Of a stretch of DNA of 64,000 nucleotides, positions 45,808-53,683 are shown one piece after another. Numbering within the stretch: position 1 is the stretch's first letter; each line of letters opens with the position of its first letter. The position numbers and the translations under genes were made by a program. The stretch is taken from NCBI RefSeq assembly GCF_008704715.1, contig NZ_CP023689.1:9052001-9116000 (forward strand), in the 5' to 3' direction. Origin of the DNA: Streptomyces chartreusis. GTDB lineage: Bacteria > Actinomycetota > Actinomycetes > Streptomycetales > Streptomycetaceae. The notes beneath the pieces were generated by a model that saw only the letters and a program-made list of their open reading frames with translations, searched no databases and was not told the DNA's origin.

Positions 45808-46986
45808 GTGCATCTGGAATACACACCCGAGCAGCAGCGGCTGCGCAGCGAACTGCGCGACTACTTCGCCGAACTGGTGCCGGACCTCGCACAGACCCGC
45901 TTCACCGACCCGGCAGCGCAGAAGCGCCACTACCGCAGCACGATCCGCCGGCTCGGCGGGGACGGCTGGCTCGGGGTGGGCTGGCCCAAGGAGTACGGCG
46001 GACGCGGCCTGACCACCATCGAACAGTTCATCTTCTTCGACGAGGCCGCCCAGGCGGGCGTACCGCTGCCCCTGATGGCGCTCAACACCGTCGGCCCGAC
46101 GATCATGCAGTACGGCACGGACGAGCAGAAGTCGTACTTCCTGCCGAAGATCCTCTCCGGCGAGATCGATTTTGCGATCGGCTACAGCGAGCCCGAGGCG
46201 GGCACCGACCTGGCGTCCCTGAAGACGCGCGCGGTACGCGAAGGCGACGAGTACGTCGTCAACGGCCAGAAGATCTGGACCACCAACGGCGACACGGCCG
46301 ACTGGGTCTGGCTCGCGACCCGCACCGACCCGGACGCCCCGCCCCACAAGGGCATCACCATGCTCCTCGTCCCCACCACCGACCCGGGCTACTCCTGCAC
46401 CCTCATCAACACCCTTGCCTCGCACGACACCACCGCCAGCTACTACGAGAACATCCGCGTCCCCGTCTCCCGCCGCGTCGGCGCCGAGAACCAGGGCTGG
46501 CGGCTGATCACCAACCAGCTCAACCACGAGCGCGTCACCCTCGCCGCCCACGGCACCATGGCCATCCGCGCCCTGCACGACGTCCAGCGCTGGGCGATGG
46601 AGACCAAGCTCGCCGACGGCCGCCGGGTGATCGACCTGCCCTGGGTGCGCCGCCGCCTCGCCCAGACCCATGCGAAGCTCGACGCGCTCAAGCTCCTCAA
46701 CTGGCAGATGGTCAGCGCCGTCCAGGACGGCACGCTCACCCCGCAGGACGCCTCCGCCGTCAAGGTCTACGGCTCCGAGGCCCGCCGCGACGCCTACGCC
46801 TGGCTGATGGAGATCGTCGCCGCACCGGGAGCCCTCAAGGAGGGCTCGGCGGGCGCCGTACTCCACGGCGAACTGGAACGCGGCTACCGCTCCGCCGTGA
46901 TCTTCACCTTCGGTGGCGGCAACAACGAGATCCAGCGCGAGATCATCTCGTGGATCGGCCTGGGGATGCCGCGGGTCCGGCGTTAG
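45808..46986 (+). CDS. Acyl-CoA dehydrogenase
   Basis: A 392-residue FAD-dependent dehydrogenase of beta-oxidation type. The FAD-binding YSEPEAGTDLASLKT and the C-terminal FTFGGGNNEIQREIISWIGLGMP motifs are typical of the mycobacterial/actinomycete FadE group used on steroid or branched acyl-CoA. The GTG at 45808 follows CTGGAGG by 4 bases and is the family start (VHLEYTPEQQRLRSELR). A KstR-like box upstream supports control by a lipid-responsive TetR regulator. An MpaB-like gene follows 9 bases downstream. Confidence 0.93.
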   Translation: MHLEYTPEQQRLRSELRDYFAELVPDLAQTRFTDPAAQKRHYRSTIRRLGGDGWLGVGWPKEYGGRGLTTIEQFIFFDEAAQAGVPLPLMALNTVGPTIMQYGTDEQKSYFLPKILSGEIDFAIGYSEPEAGTDLASLKTRAVREGDEYVVNGQKIWTTNGDTADWVWLATRTDPDAPPHKGITMLLVPTTDPGYSCTLINTLASHDTTASYYENIRVPVSRRVGAENQGWRLITNQLNHERVTLAAHGTMAIRALHDVQRWAMETKLADGRRVIDLPWVRRRLAQTHAKLDALKLLNWQMVSAVQDGTLTPQDASAVKVYGSEARRDAYAWLMEIVAAPGALKEGSAGAVLHGELERGYRSAVIFTFGGGNNEIQREIISWIGLGMPRVRR

Positions 46987-46995
46987 CCTTCGGGC

Positions 46996-47919
46996 ATGGG
47001 CGATCCCGGGCTGTTCACGCCGAACTCGGTCACCTGGCAGATGCACGCCGACCCCATGATGTGGGTCGCCGGGATCCGCGCGCTGTATCTGCAGGCCCTG
47101 CACCCGCGCGCGGTGCGCGGCGTCATGCAGAACTCCGACTTCCGGCACGACGCCTGGGGCCGGCTGCTGCGCACCGCGAACTTCGTCGGGACGATCACGT
47201 ACGGCACCACCGAGGCCGCCGAGAAGGCCGGCGCGCGCGTGCGGAAGATCCACAGCATGCTGAGCGCCACCGATCCGGACACGGAGGAGCGCTACGGCGT
47301 CGACGAACCCGAACTGCTGCTGTGGGTGCACTGCGCCGAGATCGACTCATACCTCCAGGTCGGACGCCGCTCCGGCTTCCGCCTCACCGACGCCGAGGCC
47401 GACCGGTACATTGCCGAACACCGGGCAAGTGCACGCCTGGTGGGCCTCGACCCCGACGCCGTACCGGCGAACAGGGCGCAGCTGGCGGCGTACTTCGAGC
47501 AGGTGCGCCCCGAGCTGGCGTGCGGACCCGAGGCACGCGCGGTGGACGACTTCCTGCTCCACCCGCCCACGCACCCCCTGCTCGTCCCGGCGCGCGAGGT
47601 GCTGTGGCGGCGCGTGGCGAACCTGGCGTACGCCGCCCTGCCGCCATACGCCCACGAGCTGTACGGCAGACCGGCCCCGGAACCCGCCACCGTCACCCGT
47701 CAGTTGCGTGCCACGGGCACCCTGCTGCGCTGCGTTCCCGCACGTCTGCGCTGGCAACTCCCGCCCAAACACATCCTGCGGGCCATGGCACGGCTCGGTC
47801 CCGGCTCGCGCCCGGCACCGTACAAACTCGGACGACAGCTCGCCATACTGGACGAGTCGGGGGAGGGCGGGCGGACCAGCACGGGGGGCGAGCGCGGTAG
47901 ATGGGGGACAGCAGGCTGA
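46996..47919 (+). CDS. MpaB-like (DUF2236) oxygenase
   Basis: A 307-residue protein of the oxygenase MpaB / latex-clearing Lcp-like (DUF2236) family, haem-linked in characterised members. It shows the family opening PNSVTWQMHADPMMWVAGIRALYLQALHPRAV and the HCAEIDSYL block. Activity is unknown. It follows the acyl-CoA dehydrogenase closely and its last 19 bases overlap the kinase gene, so the three form an operon. The C-terminal Gly-rich tail lies in the overlap. Confidence 0.88.
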   Translation: MGDPGLFTPNSVTWQMHADPMMWVAGIRALYLQALHPRAVRGVMQNSDFRHDAWGRLLRTANFVGTITYGTTEAAEKAGARVRKIHSMLSATDPDTEERYGVDEPELLLWVHCAEIDSYLQVGRRSGFRLTDAEADRYIAEHRASARLVGLDPDAVPANRAQLAAYFEQVRPELACGPEARAVDDFLLHPPTHPLLVPAREVLWRRVANLAYAALPPYAHELYGRPAPEPATVTRQLRATGTLLRCVPARLRWQLPPKHILRAMARLGPGSRPAPYKLGRQLAILDESGEGGRTSTGGERGRWGTAG

Positions 47920-50141
47920 TCCAGGGCCGGTATCGGCTGCTCGATCCGATCGGGCGCGGCGGCATGGGCGAGGTGTGGCGTGCGCGCGACGAGTCGCTGG
48001 GCCGGCATGTCGCCGTGAAGTGCCTCAAGCCGCTCGGACCCCACCACGACCAGTCCTTCTCCCGCGTGCTGCGGGAGCGGTTTCGCCGTGAGGCCCGGGT
48101 GGCCGCGGCCCTCCAGCACCGCGGCGTCACCGTCGTCCACGACTTCGGCGAGTCCGACGGCATACTGTTCCTGGTCATGGAGCTGCTGCAGGGCCGCAAC
48201 CTCAGTCAGCTCCTGGAGGACAACAGGCACCATCCGCTGCCCGTCCCGGACGTCGTCGAGATCGCCGACCAGGTCGCCGCCGCCCTTGCCTACACCCACC
48301 AGCAGGGCATCGTGCACCGCGATCTGAAGCCGGCGAACATCATGCGGCTCGCCGACGGCACGGTGAAGATCTGCGACTTCGGCATAGCGCGCCTCGCCCA
48401 CGACATCGGCTTCACCTCCCGGCTGACCGGCACCGGCATCGCGATGGGCACCCCGCACTACATGTCGCCGGAACAGATCGGCGGCGAGGACGTGGACCAG
48501 CGCAGCGACCTGTACTCGCTCGGGTGCGTGCTGTACGAGATCGCCACCGGGGTGCCGCCGTTCGACCTCGACGACCCGTGGGCGATCCTCGTCGGCCATC
48601 GCGACACCCCGCCCCGCCCGCCGCGCAGCCACCGCGCCGAGCTGCCCGAGTTCTTCGAGCAGGTCATCCTCGACCTGCTGGCCAAGCGCCCCGAGGAACG
48701 TCCGCACGACGGGCGGGAGTTGGGCCGCCGGATCGGTCTGGGCCGTACGACACCCGCTTACGTACCGACCGTGGTGACCCCGCAGCCCGCGCCGAGGGAC
48801 CCGGAGCCGGTGACCCGCGAGCCCCGGCTGCCGTCCTGGACCCGCGGCATGACCACCGGCCACAAGGCCACCGGCGCCGGACTGCGCACCACACCCCCGG
48901 ACGCCGGGGCCGGGCTGACCGGCGAGTGGATCCCGCGGCCCACCACCGGCAGGCCCGCGGAGAGCGCCGTACCCGAGGGGCGCCCCGCCCCGTCCGCGGC
49001 GACGCTCGCCGCACTCGCCGGGCGGCACAACGCCGGGCTGAGCCTCGGCCGGCTGGGGCGCTGGACCGAGGCGGGCGAGGTGCACCGGGCCGTCGCCGCC
49101 GAGCGCGAGCACCTCCTCGGCCCCGACCACCCCGATACCCTCGCCAGCCGCTACGAGGTCGCGTTCACGCTCAGCCGCACCGGCCGCGCCGCCGACGCCC
49201 TGCGCGAGTACAAGCACGTCGCCCGCGCCCGCAGCCTCGCCCTCGGCCCGGACCACCCCGAGACGCTCGCCGCGCGACAGGAAATGGCGTACGTACTGGG
49301 CCAGTTGGGCCGCCATTTCGACGCGCACCAGGTCTATACGTCAGTGCTGGCGGCCCGCGAGCGGACCATGGGCGGCGATCACCCCGACACGCTGCGCTGC
49401 CGCCACAACCTCGCCTTCAGCCTCAGCAGACTCGGGCGCCTGGAGGACTCGTACCGCATGGCCGACGAGGTCGCCGCAGCTCGCGCCCGCATCCTCGGCC
49501 GGCACCACCCCGACACCCTGGTCACCCGCTACGAAGTCGCCTACGCGCTCGGCCAGCTGGGGCGCTGGGCGGAGGCGCTCCAGACCTACCGGGAGGTCGC
49601 CGAGGCCCGCGCCCAGGCACTCGGCCCCGACCACCCCGACACCCTCGCCGCCCGCTACGAGGTCGGCATCAGCCTCGGCCGGCTCGGACTCAGCGCGGAT
49701 GCGTTCCGCCTCTACCGCGACCTCGTCGACGACCGCACCCGCGTCCACGGCCCCGCCCACCCCGAGACCCTGCGCGCCCGCCACGGCCTCGGCGTCAACC
49801 TCGGCCGTCTCGGGCACTGGGAGGAGGCCCTCGCCGAGTCCCGCGACGTGTGCGCGATCCGGGAGCGGGTGCTGGGCCCCGACCACCCGGACACCCTGGT
49901 CAGCCGCCGCGAGGTCGCCGTGAGCCTCGGCTGGCTCGGCCGCTGGCCGGACGCGCTCACCGAGTACCGCAGGGTCGCCGCCGCCCGCGAACACGTCCTC
50001 GGCCCCGACCACCCCGACACCCTCGCCAGCCGCAACGACGAGGCCCACTGCCTCGAACAACTCGGCCGGGGCGCGGAGGCGGTCGAGCTGTACCGCAGGG
50101 TCGCGGTACTGCGGCAGCAGCGGGCGACCGGCGGGCAGTGA
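47901..50141 (+). CDS. Ser/Thr protein kinase with kinesin-light-chain-type TPR repeats
   Basis: A 746-residue kinase. The catalytic domain (about 10-285) has the Gly loop GRGGMGEVW, ATP Lys40 in VAVKCLK, VHRDLKPANI and CDFGIARLA, then MSPEQIGGEDVDQRSDLYSLG. A Pro-rich linker (about 290-370) is followed by about eight 42-residue repeats with the pattern LGPDHPDTLASRYEVAFSLG, resembling kinesin-light-chain TPRs. No membrane segment is present, so it acts in the cytosol. The repeats probably bind a partner. The ATG lies 19 bases inside the MpaB-like gene. Confidence 0.93.
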   Translation: MGDSRLIQGRYRLLDPIGRGGMGEVWRARDESLGRHVAVKCLKPLGPHHDQSFSRVLRERFRREARVAAALQHRGVTVVHDFGESDGILFLVMELLQGRNLSQLLEDNRHHPLPVPDVVEIADQVAAALAYTHQQGIVHRDLKPANIMRLADGTVKICDFGIARLAHDIGFTSRLTGTGIAMGTPHYMSPEQIGGEDVDQRSDLYSLGCVLYEIATGVPPFDLDDPWAILVGHRDTPPRPPRSHRAELPEFFEQVILDLLAKRPEERPHDGRELGRRIGLGRTTPAYVPTVVTPQPAPRDPEPVTREPRLPSWTRGMTTGHKATGAGLRTTPPDAGAGLTGEWIPRPTTGRPAESAVPEGRPAPSAATLAALAGRHNAGLSLGRLGRWTEAGEVHRAVAAEREHLLGPDHPDTLASRYEVAFTLSRTGRAADALREYKHVARARSLALGPDHPETLAARQEMAYVLGQLGRHFDAHQVYTSVLAARERTMGGDHPDTLRCRHNLAFSLSRLGRLEDSYRMADEVAAARARILGRHHPDTLVTRYEVAYALGQLGRWAEALQTYREVAEARAQALGPDHPDTLAARYEVGISLGRLGLSADAFRLYRDLVDDRTRVHGPAHPETLRARHGLGVNLGRLGHWEEALAESRDVCAIRERVLGPDHPDTLVSRREVAVSLGWLGRWPDALTEYRRVAAAREHVLGPDHPDTLASRNDEAHCLEQLGRGAEAVELYRRVAVLRQQRATGGQ

Positions 50142-50199
50142 CCGACGCCCGGTCGTCCCACCTATGGCCGACCTAGATCATCGCGTGTTACCAAGAACC

Positions 50200-51774
50200 A
50201 TGCCTGCACACGAGGGAACCCCCGCACACGGTACGTACGACGTCGTCATCGTCGGCGGCGGTCACAACGGCCTGGTCGCCGCCGCCTACCTGGCCCGGGC
50301 CGGGCGGTCCGTGCTCGTCCTCGAGCGGCTGGACCACACCGGCGGTGCCGCCGTGTCCACGCGGCCGTTCGCCGGGGTCGACGCACGGCTCTCCCGCTAC
50401 TCGTACCTGGTCAGCCTGCTGCCCGACAAGATCGTGCGGGACCTCGGCCTGACCTTCCGGGTGAGCAAGCGCGACGTCTCCTCGTACACCCCCGTGGAAC
50501 GGGCGGGGCGCCCGACGGGACTGCTGGTGGGCGGCGGTGAGGACCGCACCCGGGAGGCGTTCGCCCGCCTCACCGGCGGCGAGCGCGAGTACGAGGCTTG
50601 GCAGCGCTTCTACGGCATGACCGGCGAGGTCGCCCGGCGGGTGTTCCCGACGCTCACCGAACCCCTGCCGGGCCGCGAGGAACTGCGCCGCCGGGTGGAC
50701 GACGAGGAGGCCTGGCGGCTGCTCTTCGAGGAGCCCGTCGGCGTCGCGATCGAGGAGCGGTTCTCGGACGACCTGGTGCGGGGCGTGGTCCTCACGGACG
50801 CCCTGATCGGCACCTTCGCCGACGCCCACGACACCTCGCTGAAGCAGAACCGTTGCTTCCTCTACCACGTGATCGGCGGCGGCACCGGCGACTGGGACGT
50901 CCCCGTCGGCGGCATGGGCGCCCTCACCGACGCCCTGGCCACGGCGGCGCGCGAGGCGGGCGCGGTCATCGTCACCGGACACGAGGCGGTACGGATCGAC
51001 ACGGACGGCCGCAACGCCGAGGTCACCTACCGCACGGCGGACGGCGAGGGGGTCGCCGCCGCCGGCCACGTCCTGGTCAACGCCTCCCCGCAGACACTGG
51101 CCGCCCTCACCGGCGACACGCCGCCCACCCCCGCCGAGGGCGCCCAGCTCAAGGTGAACATGCTGCTCAAGCGGCTGCCCCGGCTGCGCGACAGCTCCGT
51201 CGACCCGCGCGAAGCGTTCGCCGGCACCTTCCACATCGCCGAGGGCTACGACCAGCTGGCCACCGCCCACGCCCAGGCCGCCGCCGGTGAACTCCCCGCC
51301 GCGCCGCCGTCCGAGATCTACTGCCACTCGCTGACGGACCCGACCATCCTCGGCCCCGACCTCGTCGAACAGGGCTACCAGACCCTCACCCTGTTCGGCC
51401 TGCACACACCGGCCCGGCTCTTCGCGCGCGACAACGACGCCGTACGCGAGGAGCTGCTGAAGTCGACGCTGGCCCAACTCGACGCCCACCTCGCCGAACC
51501 GATCGCCGACTGCCTGGCGACGGACGAGGAGGGCCGCCCGTGCATCGAGGCGAAGACCCCGCTGGACCTGGACCACGACCTGCGGCTGCCCGGCGGGAAC
51601 ATCTTCCACCGGGACCTGTCCTGGCCGTACGCCCAGGAGGGCACCGGCCGCTGGGGCGTGGAGACCCGCCACGCGAACGTGCTGCTGTGCGGGGCCGGCG
51701 CGGTGCGCGGGGGAGGGGTGAGCGGGGTGCCGGGCCACAACGCGGCCATGGCGGTGCTGGAGAGCGGCGACTAG
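50200..51774 (+). CDS. FAD-dependent phytoene-desaturase-like oxidoreductase
   Basis: A 524-residue NAD(P)/FAD oxidoreductase of the phytoene desaturase/retinol saturase group. The FAD-binding VVIVGGGHNGLVAAAYLARAGRSVLVLE lies near the N-terminus; the C-terminal LLCGAGAVRGGGVSGVPGHNAAMAVLE motif closes the FAD site. The substrate is unknown; no carotenoid genes are nearby. ATG 50200 is taken; ATG 50164 is in frame, and neither has a strong ribosome site. It is convergent with the SDR gene across a tandem repeat. Confidence 0.85.
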   Translation: MPAHEGTPAHGTYDVVIVGGGHNGLVAAAYLARAGRSVLVLERLDHTGGAAVSTRPFAGVDARLSRYSYLVSLLPDKIVRDLGLTFRVSKRDVSSYTPVERAGRPTGLLVGGGEDRTREAFARLTGGEREYEAWQRFYGMTGEVARRVFPTLTEPLPGREELRRRVDDEEAWRLLFEEPVGVAIEERFSDDLVRGVVLTDALIGTFADAHDTSLKQNRCFLYHVIGGGTGDWDVPVGGMGALTDALATAAREAGAVIVTGHEAVRIDTDGRNAEVTYRTADGEGVAAAGHVLVNASPQTLAALTGDTPPTPAEGAQLKVNMLLKRLPRLRDSSVDPREAFAGTFHIAEGYDQLATAHAQAAAGELPAAPPSEIYCHSLTDPTILGPDLVEQGYQTLTLFGLHTPARLFARDNDAVREELLKSTLAQLDAHLAEPIADCLATDEEGRPCIEAKTPLDLDHDLRLPGGNIFHRDLSWPYAQEGTGRWGVETRHANVLLCGAGAVRGGGVSGVPGHNAAMAVLESGD

Positions 51775-51927
51775 GCGGGGGAGCCGCTTTCCACTGGACG
51801 GCGACTGGGCGTGGGCGCCGCTCTCCCCTGGGCGGCACTAGGTGTAGGCGCCTGGACCGCGACTAGGCACGGGTGCCGCTATCCCCCTCGACGGCAGCTA
51901 GGCGCGCGTGCCGCCGTCCACCTGGAG
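51766..51927. repeat. 34-bp tandem repeat bridging two convergent gene ends
   Basis: Units start near 51766, 51800, 51834 (10 bases shorter), 51858 and 51893. Unit 1 contains the FAD oxidoreductase stop; the last unit is the 3' coding end of the SDR gene. On the minus strand the 51858 unit encodes VEGDSGTRA-stop against VDGGTRA-stop of the gene. So the array looks like degenerate copies of the SDR 3' end. Confidence 0.7.
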
Positions 51928-52740
51928 GATCACGCCGGTGACATAGGAGGCGCGGTCGCTCAGCAGCCACGCGGCGGCCTGGGCGATCTCCTCCGGGGCG
52001 GCGGCCCGGCCCAGCGGGTTCTGCGCGGTGATCCGGTCGATGATCCCGGGGGAGTGGGTCTCCCACTGGTCGACCATGTCCGTGAGCGTGAGTCCGGGGG
52101 CGATGGCGTTCACGCGGATGCCCTCGCGGCCGTACGTGGCCGCGGCCGAGGCGGTCAGGCTGTTCACGGCCCGCTTCATGGCACCGTACACCGGCAGCTC
52201 GGGGTTGGCCGCCAGGCTGCCGACGCTGGAGTTGTTGACGATCGCCCCGCGTCCGGCGGTGGCGCGGATCGCGGCGATCTCCGCCTTCATCGCCAGCCAC
52301 GGCCCCCTGAGGTTGACGGTGGCGACGCGGTCGAACTCGGCGTCCGAGAGCTGGTCCATCGGGCCGGGCGGCTGGATCGTCGCACCGTTGTTGAAGGCGA
52401 CGTCCAGCCGCCCGTACAGCTCCACGGCCCGGTCGACGGCGGCCCGGACACTGTCGGCGTCGGCCAGGTCGCACAGCACGTGGTCCGCGGTGCCGCCGGC
52501 CGCCCGGATCTCCTCGGTGACCGCCTTGAGCTGCGCCTCGGTACGGGCCGCGAGCAGCACCCGGGCCCCTTCCCGGGCGAACAGCCGAGCTGCGGCGGCA
52601 CCGATGCCCCGGCTCGCGCCGGTGACGAACGCGACCTTGCCGGAGAGCAGGCCGGGCGAGGTGACGGGTGTGTCGTCGGGGCCGGTCGAGATGTCGGGCG
52701 TGTCAGCTGTGTCGGTCGAGATGTCAGGTGCGTTGTTCAT
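51898..52740 (-). CDS. Short-chain dehydrogenase/reductase
   Basis: A 280-residue SDR. The Rossmann motif is TGASRGIGAAAARLFAREGARVLLAART, an Arg after strand 2 that favours NADP. NNAG is replaced by FNNGAT. The catalytic Ser is in NNSSVGS and the Tyr-Lys pair in YGAMK. The first 30 residues are an Asp/Thr/Pro-rich arm with an internal repeat (PDISTDTADTPDISTGPDD). It is divergent from an XRE-MmyB regulator over a long inverted repeat and is its likely target. Confidence 0.9.
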   Translation of the reverse strand: MNNAPDISTDTADTPDISTGPDDTPVTSPGLLSGKVAFVTGASRGIGAAAARLFAREGARVLLAARTEAQLKAVTEEIRAAGGTADHVLCDLADADSVRAAVDRAVELYGRLDVAFNNGATIQPPGPMDQLSDAEFDRVATVNLRGPWLAMKAEIAAIRATAGRGAIVNNSSVGSLAANPELPVYGAMKRAVNSLTASAAATYGREGIRVNAIAPGLTLTDMVDQWETHSPGIIDRITAQNPLGRAAAPEEIAQAAAWLLSDRASYVTGVILQVDGGTRA

Positions 52741-52767
52741 GCCGTCGAGCCTGCGACCGGCCGCGAG

Positions 52768-52800
52768 GCCCAGCCAGGCACCGGCGGTACCTGGCTGGGC
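52768..52800. promoter_or_regulatory. Operator between SDR and XRE-MmyB genes
   Basis: GCCCAGCCAGG and CCTGGCTGGGC are perfect 11-base inverted arms around an 11-base spacer, in the 87-base gap between divergent starts (52740 and 52828). It is the likely site for the adjacent regulator. Confidence 0.65.
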
Positions 52801-52827
52801 GCCCGGCGCCGCGCGCACACTGGAGAC

Positions 52828-53679
52828 GTGGACCGAAGAGAACTGGCGGACTTCCTGCGCAGCCGCCGCGAGCGCATCGCCCCCGCCGACGTGGGGCTGC
52901 CGGCCGGCTCGCGCAGGCGTACGCCGGGTCTGCGCCGCGAGGAGGTGGCGCAGCTGGCCTTCATCTCGACGGAGTACTACACCCGCCTCGAACAGGCCCG
53001 CGGCCCGCACCCCTCCCGCGAGGTGCTGGCCCAGCTCGCCCGTGCCCTGCGCCTGTCCGACGCCGAGCGAACCCACCTCCACCACCTCGCCGGTGCCCCG
53101 CCAGGACCGCCGCCGGGACCGACGCGCGAGGTCCGCCAGAGCATCGTCGACCTGCTGCACCGGCTCCCGAACGCCGCGGCGACGGTGATCTCGGCGACGT
53201 TCGAGATCATCGCCTGGAACGACCTCGCGGCAGCCCTCATGGAGGACTTCTCCGCCCTGCCGCGCGCCGACCGGAACCTCGTCCGGCGCGCCTTCCTCGG
53301 CCCGCACCGGGACGGACGCAGGCTCTACGGCGTCTCGGACGTCACCCAGTTCGCGCGCAACTCGGCACAGCAGCTGCGCGCCGCCGCGGCCCGCTATCCG
53401 GACGACCCGGAACTCAAAGGGCTGATCCGCGAACTCCTCGACGGCAGCCAGGAGTTCGCCCGGCTGTGGGCGGCCCACGACGTGGCGCCCGCTCCCACGC
53501 TCATCAAGACCTTCGACCACCCCGTCGTCGGCCCCGTCACCGTCAACTGCGACGTCCTCGACCTCGCCGACCGCGACCAGCGGGTCGTCATCTACACCGC
53601 CACGCCCGGGACGCCGTCGGAGGAGGCGCTACGGCTGCTGTCCGTCCTCGGCACGCAACGCCTCGACGTCCCCGGCTGA
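52828..53679 (+). CDS. XRE-family regulator with MmyB-like ligand domain
   Basis: A 283-residue regulator. The N-terminal HTH_31-type domain (about 1-85) contains SRRRTPGLRREEVAQLAFISTEYYTRLEQARGPHPSREVLAQLARALRL, the usual form of this family. The C-terminal MmyB-like domain binds a lipid- or fatty-acid-like ligand in known members and has FEIIAWNDLAAALMEDF. The GTG at 52828 is the start. It is divergent from an SDR gene; such SDR/XRE-MmyB pairs recur in Streptomyces. Its stop nearly touches the convergent serine hydrolase. Confidence 0.93.
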   Translation: MDRRELADFLRSRRERIAPADVGLPAGSRRRTPGLRREEVAQLAFISTEYYTRLEQARGPHPSREVLAQLARALRLSDAERTHLHHLAGAPPGPPPGPTREVRQSIVDLLHRLPNAAATVISATFEIIAWNDLAAALMEDFSALPRADRNLVRRAFLGPHRDGRRLYGVSDVTQFARNSAQQLRAAAARYPDDPELKGLIRELLDGSQEFARLWAAHDVAPAPTLIKTFDHPVVGPVTVNCDVLDLADRDQRVVIYTATPGTPSEEALRLLSVLGTQRLDVPG

Positions 53680-53683
53680 ACCG

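Noticed and set aside
50200-51774. Carotenoid biosynthesis cluster suggested by the phytoene-desaturase-like gene
   Set aside because: No phytoene synthase, GGPP synthase or lycopene cyclase is nearby; the fold is used for many substrates.
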